This document shows, piece by piece, positions 27,978 to 36,591 of a DNA stretch of 64,000 nucleotides. Both the position numbers and the translations under genes were made by a program. This stretch comes from Neopararhizobium haloflavum. Lineage in GTDB: Bacteria; Pseudomonadota; Alphaproteobacteria; Rhizobiales; Rhizobiaceae. Each line of letters starts with the position of its first letter. The stretch's first letter is position 1. The notes beneath the pieces were generated by a model. It did not search any database, had not been told where the DNA came from, and saw only the letters and a program-made list of their open reading frames with translations. The DNA is taken from positions 186,001 through 250,000 of the forward strand of contig NZ_NWUC01000004.1 of assembly GCF_002750855.1 (NCBI RefSeq), given 5' to 3'.

Positions 27978-29117
27978 ATGGCCTTTCGGATTCGTGGATC
28001 CCACATCGCCGCGATGGTTTTCGCCGGCGCCGTCATCGGGTGGATGGCAACCGGCGACGTAATGATCGGCGGACAGGCTGATTCCGCTGAGGCAACGCCG
28101 CCGCCAGCAGAACGGCAGGCCAGCGAGGATGCGATCTTCAAGGTTCGCTATGCCACGCTCCAGCCCGAAGAGCGGGTCGACGCCCTCACGCTGCGCGGGC
28201 GCACCGCGGCCGACACGATCGTGTCCGTGCGGGCTGAAACGACCGGCACGGTGCGCGAGCGGCTGGTCGACAAGGGTGATGCTGTCAAGGCCGGCGACCT
28301 CGTCTGCCGGCTCGATCAGGGCACCCGCGAAAGCGCGCTTGCCCAGGCAGAGGCCGCGCTGACCCAGGCGCAGTTCGACTTCGACGCGAACGAGCAGTTG
28401 CAGCAGCGCGGCTTTGCCTCCTCCACCCAGCTCAACGCGTTGCGGGCGGCCCGCGACAGTGCCAAGGCCGAACTCGACGCGGCCCGGCAGGAACTGGAGC
28501 GGACGCAGATCAAGGCAACGACCGATGGGATCGTGCAGGATCCGATCGTGGAAGTTGGCGACAATCTCGCCACGGGCGACGTTTGCGTTACGCTGATCGA
28601 TACGGACCCGATGCTCTTCATCGGCCAGGTTTCGGAACGGCGCGTGGGGGCACTCACCACCGGGGATTCGGCGACGGTGACGCTCGTCTCTGGCGAAACG
28701 CGTGACGGAACGATCCGTTATGTGGCCCGCTCGGCGGACCCGCAGACCCGGACATTCATGATCGAAATCGCTATCGAGAATTCGGATGGCAAGCTGCGTG
28801 ACGGGATCACGGCCTCAGCGCGAATTCCGCTTGAGAGCGCGCCCGCCTATCGCGTGAAGTCGTCGTGGCTGACGCTGGCCGACGACGGCACGATCGGCCT
28901 GCGCGCCATCGGCAAGGACGATGAGGTGGAATTCGTACCGGTCGAGATCCAGGCCCAGACCAGCGAAGGTGTATGGCTGACCGGGCTGGAGCCCGGAATG
29001 CGGGTGATCACGGTCGGGCAGGATTATGTCGAGAGCGGCCAGACCGTTCAGCCGGTCCGCGCTGACAGCGAAGCAGGCGAAGCCGCTGAGGCCGCATCGT
29101 ACGAGGCGCGGTCATGA
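27978..29117 (+). CDS. RND efflux membrane-fusion (periplasmic adaptor) protein
   Basis: 379 residues. A hydrophobic N-terminal anchor or signal is followed by the biotinyl-lipoyl-like half ('VSVRAETTGTVRERLVDKGDAVKAGDLVCRLD'), an alpha-helical hairpin (about residues 120-175), the second lipoyl half ('TTDGIVQDPIVEVGDNL') and beta-barrel domains. It links the RND pump to an outer-membrane channel. AGGAG precedes the ATG at 27978. Its stop overlaps the pump ATG in ATGA. No outer-membrane factor gene is present here, so a channel encoded elsewhere must be used. Confidence 0.9.
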   Translation: MAFRIRGSHIAAMVFAGAVIGWMATGDVMIGGQADSAEATPPPAERQASEDAIFKVRYATLQPEERVDALTLRGRTAADTIVSVRAETTGTVRERLVDKGDAVKAGDLVCRLDQGTRESALAQAEAALTQAQFDFDANEQLQQRGFASSTQLNALRAARDSAKAELDAARQELERTQIKATTDGIVQDPIVEVGDNLATGDVCVTLIDTDPMLFIGQVSERRVGALTTGDSATVTLVSGETRDGTIRYVARSADPQTRTFMIEIAIENSDGKLRDGITASARIPLESAPAYRVKSSWLTLADDGTIGLRAIGKDDEVEFVPVEIQAQTSEGVWLTGLEPGMRVITVGQDYVESGQTVQPVRADSEAGEAAEAASYEARS

Positions 29118-32100
29118 TCAACGCCCTCGATGCGATTCTGGAACGACCGAAGACGGTCGTCGCCTTGATGCTCGTCATGATCGTCGCGGGGATCATGGCC
29201 TACGTCAACGTGCCCAAGGAAGCCAACCCGGACGTCGATGTTCCGGTCTATTTCGTCAACATCCCCCAGCAGGGCATTTCACCCCGCGACGCCGAGCGTC
29301 TTTTGGTGCGCCCTATGGAAACGGCCCTGCGCGGTATTGACGGGCTGAAGGAGCTCACGGCGATCGCGTCGGAGGGCAATGCGACGATCGTCCTGGAATT
29401 CACCGTCGATACGGAAAAGGAAATCGTTCTCGCGGATATTCGCGACAAGGTGGACCAGGCCGCTGCAGAACTGCCGGAAGACGCGGACGAGCCGGTGGTC
29501 AGCGAAACGAGCTTCGCTCTGATGCCCACCATCGTCGTCACGCTTTCCGGCCAGGTGCCCGAGCGCACGCTGACGACGCTCGCACAGGGGCTGGCCGACG
29601 AACTGGAATCGATCTCCACGGTGCGCGAAGCCAATATCAGCGGCGATCGCGAGGAATTGCTGGAGGTCGAGCTCGATCTGATGCGGCTGGAGTCCTACGA
29701 CATCACGCAGGACGAGCTTCTCAACGCGCTCAATCGCAACAATCAGCTTGTGCCCGCCGGCTTTCTCGACAATGGCGAAGGACGCTTCAACGTCAAGCTT
29801 CCCGGCCTTATCGAAACGGCAGAAGACGTCTATTCGATCGCGATCAAGCAGAACGAGGAAGGCGTCGTCACGCTTGGCGATGTCGCCGAGATCAAACGCA
29901 CATACAAGGAGCCGTCCTCCTTCACCCGCGTCAACGGCAATCCGGCGATCTCAATCGACGTCGTCAAGCGAAACGGCACCAACATCATCTCGAACAATGA
30001 TGAGGTGCGGACAGTCGTCGAGGCCTATACGCGCGAATGGCCGGAAACGGTGAAGGTCGATTATCTGCTCGATCAATCCTCCTTCATCTACGAAGTTCTG
30101 GGTTCGCTGGAATCGTCGATCCTGACTGCCATCGTGCTCGTCATGATCTGTGTCGTCGCCTCGCTCGGCATCCGTTCCGGGCTTCTGGTCGGCCTGGCGA
30201 TTCCGACCTCGTTCATGATCGCCTTCATGATCGTCGGCGCGCTCGGCATGGTCGCGAACATGATGGTCATGTTCGGCCTGGTGCTCACGGTGGGCATGCT
30301 GGTCGACTCGGCCATCGTCGTGACCGAGTATGCCGACCGGAAGATCGCCGAGGGGATGCACCCGGACGAGGCATACAAGCGCTCCGCGCGGCTGATGTTC
30401 TGGCCGGTGGTCTCCTCGACCGCGACCACGCTCGCTGCATTTCTGCCGCTGCTCTTGTGGCCCGGCGTGCCCGGCGAGTTCATGGCGTATCTGCCGCGCA
30501 TGGTGATCATCGTGCTGTCGGCATCCCTGCTGACGGCCTTGATCTTCCTTCCAGTGACGGGCGCGCTGATCGCACGGCTGGCGGCCGCCATCTCGCGTCA
30601 TGGCGCATCGTTCTTCGGCCTCGTTGCGGCAGGCTGCGTCGCGGCTGCCTATCATTTCGGGCCGGGCCAGGCCGTCGGCGCCGGGGTCGGTCTCGTTACC
30701 GCTGCGATTTTCGGTATCGTTTTCCTCGGAGCGGCGTGGCTCTTCCGCCTGGTGGCCTCGCGCCGACGTCCCGCCGTTCATGAACCCGACGCGCAAGCCG
30801 TCATGCTTTCGGCGGGCTCCAAGCTCGAAATCCATCGTATCACCGGCTTAACCGGCGTTTACGCCCGTTTCCTCAACCTTGTCGCCGGAAATCTGGTGGG
30901 CAACGTCGCCGTCATCGTCGCCATCATCGGCCTCACCATCGGCACCTTCATGTATTTCGGCGAGAACAATGCTGGCGTGGAGTTCTTCATCGAAGAAGAA
31001 CCGGATGTTGCCATCGTGCTTGTCTCAGCGCGCGGCAATCTGTCGGCTAACGACATCCGCGATCTGGTCGGCGAAGTCGAAGCCGAGGTTCTGCAGGTCG
31101 AAGGCGTGGACAACGTCGTGATGAAAGCGACTGCGCCAGGCGGTGGTGCCGGGGCAAGCAGTCCGCTCGGCGGCGTGCAGGACAAGCCGGCCGATGCCAT
31201 CGGCGAGCTGCAGATCGAACTGGCGGACTATTGCTGCCGCCGCCGCGCCAGCGAAATCTTCGAGGACATCCGCGTGCGGACGGCCGATCTCGGCGGCATC
31301 AAGGTGGAGGTCCGCAAGATCGAGGGCGGTCCGCCGACCGGCAAGGATCTTCGCCTCGAAGTGAAGTCGACCAATTACGACACGATGGTCGAAACCGTCG
31401 GACGCATCCGCGAGCATGTCGATACGATCGATATCTTCACTGACCAGGAGGATGGTCGCCCCCTGCCCGGCATCGAATGGCAGTTGACTGTCGATCGCGA
31501 ACAGGCCGGACGATACAACGCCAGCATTCAGGAAGTCGGCGGAATGATCCAGCTCGTCACCAATGGCGTGCTGATCGGAAAGTACAGGCCCGACGATTCC
31601 GATGACGAGGTGGAAATCCGTGCGCGTCTGCCGGAAGAGCAGCGAACGCTTGACCAGTTCGAGGCTCTGAAGCTGAGAACGGCCAACGGGCAGGTTCCGC
31701 TTTCCAACTTCATCACCCGAACCGCCGAGCAGAAGGTCTCGTCGATCACCCGGCGCGACGGTCTCTACGCCATGGACATCAAGGCAAGCCTTGTCGAGGG
31801 CGCTCAGTATCAGGGACGCGCGGCGACTGCCGATGACGGCGTGCGCATCGTGGACGAGTGGCTTGAGGCACAGGAATGGCCGGAGAACGTGCAACTGACA
31901 TTCCGCGGCGCGGATGAAGAGCAAAAGGAATCGGAGGCGTTTCTCGGGCGGGCCGCACTCGGCGCGCTGTTCATGATGTTCATCATCCTGTTGACCCAGT
32001 TCAACTCGTTCTACCAAACGTTTCTGACGCTCTCGACGGTGATCATGGCGATCACCGGCGTTCTGACCGGCATGCTGGTCACGGGGCAGACCTTCTCGAT

Positions 32101-32593
32101 CATCATGACCGGGACCGGCGTCGTCGCGCTTGCCGGTATCGTGGTCAACAATGCCATCATCCTGATCGACACCTTCAACCGTCTCAAGGAAGAAGGCGTC
32201 ACAGACATGCGCGAAGCGGTGATCAAAACGGCTGCGCAGCGTCTTCGGCCGATCATGCTGACAACCGGCACGACGATCCTGGGCCTCGTGCCGATGGCAC
32301 TTCAGATCAATATGGATTTCTTCTCGCAGACGATCGTGGTGGGCGGAATTACCGCGATCTGGTGGGTCCAGCTTTCCACGGCGATTATTTCGGGCCTGGC
32401 GTTCTCGACGCTGCTCACGCTGGTGTTCATACCGGTCATGCTGGCCCTGCCCTCAAATGTCGGGCGCACCTGGCGGGCCGCCGGCTCTTTGACCCGGCAT
32501 GTCCGGCGCACGCCGGAAGCGGCGGCTCAACCGCCCGAGCGCGAGAAGGAAGACGACGCACCGATCCATCATCACCGCGAGGCGGCGGAATGA
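29114..32593 (+). CDS. RND efflux permease, with an enlarged central loop
   Basis: 1159 residues, about 110 longer than typical AcrB-type pumps. It is a proton-driven inner-membrane pump with two repeats of six helices and two large periplasmic loops; 'LVMICVVASLGIRSGLLVGLAIPTSF' and 'GVVALAGIVVNNAIILIDTFNRL' are typical helices. The TM4 acidic region 'VGMLVDSAIVVTEYADRKIAEG' is intact. The extra length lies between TM6 and TM7 (about residues 490-580), where two added hydrophobic stretches are seen, and in a 60-residue C-terminal tail. Sequence features suggest the HAE1-like or NolG-like group; substrate unknown. Confidence 0.92.
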   Translation: MINALDAILERPKTVVALMLVMIVAGIMAYVNVPKEANPDVDVPVYFVNIPQQGISPRDAERLLVRPMETALRGIDGLKELTAIASEGNATIVLEFTVDTEKEIVLADIRDKVDQAAAELPEDADEPVVSETSFALMPTIVVTLSGQVPERTLTTLAQGLADELESISTVREANISGDREELLEVELDLMRLESYDITQDELLNALNRNNQLVPAGFLDNGEGRFNVKLPGLIETAEDVYSIAIKQNEEGVVTLGDVAEIKRTYKEPSSFTRVNGNPAISIDVVKRNGTNIISNNDEVRTVVEAYTREWPETVKVDYLLDQSSFIYEVLGSLESSILTAIVLVMICVVASLGIRSGLLVGLAIPTSFMIAFMIVGALGMVANMMVMFGLVLTVGMLVDSAIVVTEYADRKIAEGMHPDEAYKRSARLMFWPVVSSTATTLAAFLPLLLWPGVPGEFMAYLPRMVIIVLSASLLTALIFLPVTGALIARLAAAISRHGASFFGLVAAGCVAAAYHFGPGQAVGAGVGLVTAAIFGIVFLGAAWLFRLVASRRRPAVHEPDAQAVMLSAGSKLEIHRITGLTGVYARFLNLVAGNLVGNVAVIVAIIGLTIGTFMYFGENNAGVEFFIEEEPDVAIVLVSARGNLSANDIRDLVGEVEAEVLQVEGVDNVVMKATAPGGGAGASSPLGGVQDKPADAIGELQIELADYCCRRRASEIFEDIRVRTADLGGIKVEVRKIEGGPPTGKDLRLEVKSTNYDTMVETVGRIREHVDTIDIFTDQEDGRPLPGIEWQLTVDREQAGRYNASIQEVGGMIQLVTNGVLIGKYRPDDSDDEVEIRARLPEEQRTLDQFEALKLRTANGQVPLSNFITRTAEQKVSSITRRDGLYAMDIKASLVEGAQYQGRAATADDGVRIVDEWLEAQEWPENVQLTFRGADEEQKESEAFLGRAALGALFMMFIILLTQFNSFYQTFLTLSTVIMAITGVLTGMLVTGQTFSIIMTGTGVVALAGIVVNNAIILIDTFNRLKEEGVTDMREAVIKTAAQRLRPIMLTTGTTILGLVPMALQINMDFFSQTIVVGGITAIWWVQLSTAIISGLAFSTLLTLVFIPVMLALPSNVGRTWRAAGSLTRHVRRTPEAAAQPPEREKEDDAPIHHHREAAE

Positions 32594-32603
32594 GCGGGCT
32601 CGG

Positions 32604-33497
32604 TCAGAAACCTTCGGTATGCGGGGTTGAAGGTGACGCGATCCCGCCGTCCGCCTCCCGCCCATAGCGCTTCTTCCATGCGCGATAGCCCATGGGCAGC
32701 GAGGCCAGGTAGACGAGGGTCGTGATCGTCAGCGTCATCCAGCTGAAGCTCATCAGGAGCCCGACATAGATCGCGATGGCGAAAAGGACCGGGAGCACGA
32801 GATCGCGCCGCACGCGGCCAATGGACTTGCCTGAAAACACCGGCAGCCGGCTGACCAGCAGAAAAGCGATCAAGAGCGTGTAGATGCTCGCCAAAGCGGC
32901 GAAGGTCGAGCCCGGCTCTATGCCGAGATGCCCGAGATAGACCGGTAGAAGCACCAGCATGGCCCCGAATGGCGCGGGCACGCCGACAAAATAATTGGAC
33001 TGCCACTTCGCTTTCGGTCGTTCGTCCATCACGTTGAAGCGGGCAAGGCGCAATGCGGCCGCCAGAACGTAGATCAGCGCCGCGATCCAGCCGAGCGAAC
33101 GCAACTGGTCCAGCAGGAAGGCGTAGAGAACGAGCGCTGGGGCAACACCGAAGTTGATGATGTCGGCGAGCGAATCCATCTGCGCGCCGAAGCGCGACGA
33201 GGATTTCATCAGCCGTGCCACCCGGCCATCAACACCGTCCAGAAACGCTGCGATCAACACCATGACGACCGCCAGTTCCACACGGCCTTCGAATGCCAGG
33301 CGTATGCCGGTCAGGCCGGCGCAAATCGCCAAAATGGTGATGATCGTCGGGATCATCATGCGGAACGAGATTTCGCTAAGGCGCGGGCCGCGGCCTTCAT
33401 CGACCTCTTCGTCGTCCTCACCGTTCAGATCAAAAGACGAGAACGGGGTATCGAGAAAGTCGTCGTCCCTGCGGTCATCTCGCGATGTGTCGTCCAT
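32604..33497 (-). CDS. pssA: CDP-diacylglycerol-serine O-phosphatidyltransferase
   Basis: 297 residues. It makes phosphatidylserine from CDP-diacylglycerol and serine in the inner membrane. The CDP-alcohol phosphotransferase motif D-G-x2-A-R-x8-G-x3-D-x3-D reads 'DGVDGRVARLMKSSSRFGAQ' followed by MDSLAD. About seven hydrophobic segments follow an acidic N-terminal head of some 45 residues. The ATG at 33497 has AGGA seven bases upstream; an open frame continues another 71 codons but lies antisense-like over psd. It follows psd by 17 bases, so both are in one operon. Confidence 0.94.
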   Translation of the reverse strand: MDDTSRDDRRDDDFLDTPFSSFDLNGEDDEEVDEGRGPRLSEISFRMMIPTIITILAICAGLTGIRLAFEGRVELAVVMVLIAAFLDGVDGRVARLMKSSSRFGAQMDSLADIINFGVAPALVLYAFLLDQLRSLGWIAALIYVLAAALRLARFNVMDERPKAKWQSNYFVGVPAPFGAMLVLLPVYLGHLGIEPGSTFAALASIYTLLIAFLLVSRLPVFSGKSIGRVRRDLVLPVLFAIAIYVGLLMSFSWMTLTITTLVYLASLPMGYRAWKKRYGREADGGIASPSTPHTEGF

Positions 33498-33514
33498 CAA
33501 ACCATCCTGTTCGC

Positions 33515-34213
33515 TCAGTCGCGGCGTGTTACCACCGGGCCCCTGGAGGCGTTGAATGCGGCGATGACCGTCTCTCCGGCGATTGCGGTCTGGCCGACGG
33601 CGACCCGCGGTGTCGCGCCATCCGGCAGGAAGACGTCGAGGCGGGAGCCAAAGCGGATGAGGCCGAAGCGCTGCCCGGCATCGAGCCGCTCGTCCTCTTC
33701 GCTCCAGCACAGGATGCGGCGGGCGACCAGCCCAGCGATCTGCACCACACCGACCGCCCCGTGAAGCGTCTCCAGCACGATGCCGTTGCGCTCGTTCTCG
33801 CTGCTGGCCTTGTCGAGCTCGGCGTTCATGAAGTTGCCCTTGCGATACACCACCCGCGTGACAAGACCGGCGACAGGCGCGCGGTTCACGTGGCAGTCGA
33901 AAACGTTCATGAAGACCGAGATCCGCAGCATCGGCTCTGCGCCGAGCCCCAGTTCGGCGGGCGGCTGGACGCGCGTGACGGCCGAGACCCGTCCGTCGGC
34001 CGGGCTCACCACCAGATCATCATCGACGGGCGTGAAGCGCTCGGGGTCACGGAAGAAATAAGCACACCATGCTGTCAGGATCAGACCGATCCAGAACAGC
34101 CAATCAGCGATCAGGCCGAGGACGAGCGTGGCGATGAAAAAAGCTGCGATAAAGGGATAACCTTCACGGCGAACCGGCACGAGTGCGTTCCGGATGCTGT
34201 GCCAAATGGTCAT
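33515..34213 (-). CDS. psd: Phosphatidylserine decarboxylase proenzyme
   Basis: 232 residues, the short type common in rhizobia. It decarboxylates phosphatidylserine to phosphatidylethanolamine. The self-cleavage site that produces the pyruvoyl group is '[11 protein letters not shown]', at the Gly-Ser bond. An N-terminal membrane helix pair ('[20 protein letters not shown]') is visible, and '[13 protein letters not shown]' holds the conserved His. GGAG precedes the ATG at 34213. Together with pssA it completes the phosphatidylethanolamine branch. Confidence 0.94.
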   Translation of the reverse strand: MTIWHSIRNALVPVRREGYPFIAAFFIATLVLGLIADWLFWIGLILTAWCAYFFRDPERFTPVDDDLVVSPADGRVSAVTRVQPPAELGLGAEPMLRISVFMNVFDCHVNRAPVAGLVTRVVYRKGNFMNAELDKASSENERNGIVLETLHGAVGVVQIAGLVARRILCWSEEDERLDAGQRFGLIRFGSRLDVFLPDGATPRVAVGQTAIAGETVIAAFNASRGPVVTRRD

Positions 34214-34295
34214 GAATTGCTGTTCTCCGCTGTTCGCATGCTCTCTACCGCTTCGCACGTGCTACGGCAACGAGGCGGAAGGCGGACGGTTCCGA

Positions 34296-36197
34296 TCAGG
34301 TGACTTCGGGCGTTCGACGGCGCACGACGATGCCCATTTCGTCTTCCTCACGGACCTTGTTCAGCTTTTCTTCCGCCTCGATCGCTTCACGCTGACGGTC
34401 CCACATCGCGGCATACAGCCCGCCTTTGACGATCAGGGCCGAATGGGTTCCGCGTTCGGCAATATGGCCGTCCTGCAAGACGATAATCTCGTCTGCACTG
34501 ATGACCGTCGAAAGGCGATGCGCGATGACGAGCGTCGTGCGGCCCTTCGAGACGAAATCGAGCGAGGCCTGGATTTCCTGCTCTGTGGCCGTATCGAGCG
34601 CAGAGGTGGCCTCGTCAAGGATCAGGATTGGCGGCGCCTTCAGCAGCGTGCGCGCGATCGCCACGCGCTGTTTTTCCCCGCCCGAGAGCTTCAGGCCACG
34701 TTCGCCGACCATCGTCTCATAGCCGTGCGGCAACGAGGCGATCAACGGGCCGATCTGCGCAAGTTCAGCGGCGCGGACCACTTCCTCGCGGCCGGCCGAA
34801 GGGCGACCGTAACGGATATTGTAGGCGATGGTATCGTTGAACAACACCGTGTCCTGCGGCACCATGCCGATGGCAGCGCGCAGCGAGGCCTGCGTGACCT
34901 CTCGCACATCTTCGCCGTCGACGGTGATCGCGCCGGACTGGATGTCGTAAAAGCGATAGAGCAGACGCGAAATGGTCGACTTGCCTGCCCCCGACGGTCC
35001 GACGATGGCGACCGTCTTGCCGGCGGGCACCTGGAAAGAAATGCCTTTCAGGATCGGGCGCTGCGGGTCATAGGCAAAGTGCACGTTGTCGAAGCGGATT
35101 GCACCACGATCGATGGCGAGCGGCCTGGCATGCTCCGCGTCCTCCACTTCCGGTCCCACTTCCAAGAGGTCGAACATCTGCTCGATGTCCGTCAGCCCCT
35201 GCCGTATCTCGCGGTAGACAAAGCCTATGAAATTGAGCGGCACGGAAAGCTGCATCAGCATGGCGTTGACGAAAACGAAATCGCCGATGGTCTGCTCGCC
35301 GCGGCTGAGCGCCAGCGCCGACAGCACCATCATGATGGTCATGCCGATGCCGAAGATCAGGCCTTGCCCGAAGTTCAGCCAGCCGAGCGACGTCCAGACC
35401 TGCGTCGCGGAGCGCTCATAACGTTCCATCGACTGATCGAAGCGCTCCGCCTCCATGGCCTCGTTGCCGAAATACTTGACGGTCTCGAAATTCAGAAGCG
35501 AGTCGATCGCCTTGGTGTTGGCCTCGGTATCGGAATCGTTCATCGCCCGGCGAATGCCGATGCGCCAATCGCTCGCCTTCACCGTGAACCAGATGTAGAC
35601 CAGAACGGTCAGTGCCGTGACGAGAAAGTAGGAGAAGCCGAAGGCAAAGGCGAAGATGACGGCCACGAGCGCGAATTCGAGAAGCGTCGGCACGGTGTTG
35701 AGGATCGTGAAGCGAACGATCGTCTCGATGCCCTTGGTGCCGCGTTCGATAATGCGCGAAAGCCCTCCGGTGCGCCGTTCCAGATGGAAGCGCAGCGACA
35801 GGCGGTGCATGTGCACAAACGTCTTGAAGGCAAGCTGGCGCACCGCGTATTGGCCGACGCTGGCAAACAATGCGTCGCGGAGCTGGTTGAAACCCCACTG
35901 GACGATCCGCGCGACATTGTAGGCAACGACGAGCGCGACGCCGCCAAGCAGAATCTGCGGGACGAAGCCCGGCAGTTCCAGCGATCCGTTCAGCGCATCG
36001 GTTGCCCATTTGAAAAAATAGGGCACCAGGATCAGCACAAGCTTGGACAGGACGAGGTAGCCCGTCGCCCATACCACCCGAGCCTTCAGGTCCGGTCTTG
36101 CCGACGGCCACATATAGGGCCAGAGGTTGCGCAATGTACCGATAGGGTTTCCGGCGTCAGCCGAGACTTTCTTGCCCGCCACGTTCTCGTCTTTCAC
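34296..36197 (-). CDS. Atm1-type ABC exporter (fused permease and ATPase)
   Basis: 633 residues. A six-helix transmembrane domain (about residues 20-330) is fused to an ATPase with Walker A '[11 protein letters not shown]', the signature 'LKLSGGEKQRVAIA' and Walker B 'ILILDEATSALD'. The strong similarity to mitochondrial Atm1/ABCB7 and bacterial NaAtm1 suggests export of glutathione-linked metal or sulphur compounds; heavy-metal detoxification is likely but not shown. The GTG at 36197 overlaps the TGA of the arsR gene (GTGA), so the pump is translationally coupled to its putative metal-responsive repressor. Confidence 0.9.
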   Translation of the reverse strand: MKDENVAGKKVSADAGNPIGTLRNLWPYMWPSARPDLKARVVWATGYLVLSKLVLILVPYFFKWATDALNGSLELPGFVPQILLGGVALVVAYNVARIVQWGFNQLRDALFASVGQYAVRQLAFKTFVHMHRLSLRFHLERRTGGLSRIIERGTKGIETIVRFTILNTVPTLLEFALVAVIFAFAFGFSYFLVTALTVLVYIWFTVKASDWRIGIRRAMNDSDTEANTKAIDSLLNFETVKYFGNEAMEAERFDQSMERYERSATQVWTSLGWLNFGQGLIFGIGMTIMMVLSALALSRGEQTIGDFVFVNAMLMQLSVPLNFIGFVYREIRQGLTDIEQMFDLLEVGPEVEDAEHARPLAIDRGAIRFDNVHFAYDPQRPILKGISFQVPAGKTVAIVGPSGAGKSTISRLLYRFYDIQSGAITVDGEDVREVTQASLRAAIGMVPQDTVLFNDTIAYNIRYGRPSAGREEVVRAAELAQIGPLIASLPHGYETMVGERGLKLSGGEKQRVAIARTLLKAPPILILDEATSALDTATEQEIQASLDFVSKGRTTLVIAHRLSTVISADEIIVLQDGHIAERGTHSALIVKGGLYAAMWDRQREAIEAEEKLNKVREEDEMGIVVRRRTPEVT

Positions 36198-36529
36198 TTT
36201 GCGTTGTCTTTGCCGCTCGCAGCGGTCCCACGGTCTTCCAGCAATGTTCCGACGATGCGGGAGAGATCGGAGAGCGCGTGGCGGTCGAGGCTGTAACGCG
36301 AGGCCTGCCGGTCCGGGCGATAGCGCACCAGCCCGGCTTCGACCAGGCATTTCAGATGTTGCGACACGGTCGACTGCGCCAGCCCGATTTCGCCAACCAC
36401 ATCCTTGCAGCAGCAGGCGTCGCGACGTGACAGCAGGCGAAGGATGCGCAGCCGCGCCGGATGCCCTAGCGCCTGCAACCTGCGCGCGGAGACCGCATCG
36501 GCTTCATCATCGAGCGAGGCAGCTTTCAT
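36194..36529 (-). CDS. ArsR/SmtB family metal-responsive repressor
   Basis: 111 residues. Winged-helix motif 'LGHPARLRILRLLS' and recognition helix 'GLAQSTVSQHLKCLVEAGL' are seen. Three consecutive cysteines (39-41) lie before the recognition helix, where ArsR-type sensors place their thiolate ligands, so a soft metal or metalloid is the likely signal. The ATG at 36529 is the only start, because an in-frame TAA lies ten codons upstream with no other start codon between. No Shine-Dalgarno site precedes it, which suggests a leaderless or very short-leader mRNA. It is followed by the Atm1-like exporter. Confidence 0.9.
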   Translation of the reverse strand: MKAASLDDEADAVSARRLQALGHPARLRILRLLSRRDACCCKDVVGEIGLAQSTVSQHLKCLVEAGLVRYRPDRQASRYSLDRHALSDLSRIVGTLLEDRGTAASGKDNAK

Positions 36530-36557
36530 CGTATATCGACGATATACGATGAAAGCT
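36521..36557. promoter_or_regulatory. Perfect 37-bp palindrome on the arsR start codon
   Basis: Eighteen-base arms pair perfectly around a single central base at 36539. The core is TCGTATATCG and its complement. The palindrome covers the arsR ATG (36527-36529 on the minus strand) and the probable -10 region. It is most likely the autoregulatory operator of the ArsR repressor. A mirror-image ATG occurs on the plus strand but opens no credible gene. Confidence 0.8.
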
Positions 36558-36591
36558 TACCGGGCAATGGCCGTGCTGGACGTCGATGCGC

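Noticed and set aside
34194-36296. A 700-codon plus-strand frame opposite the Atm1-type exporter
   Set aside because: Its composition is Asp/His/Arg-rich as expected for an antisense shadow; the exporter on the minus strand has complete ABC motifs.
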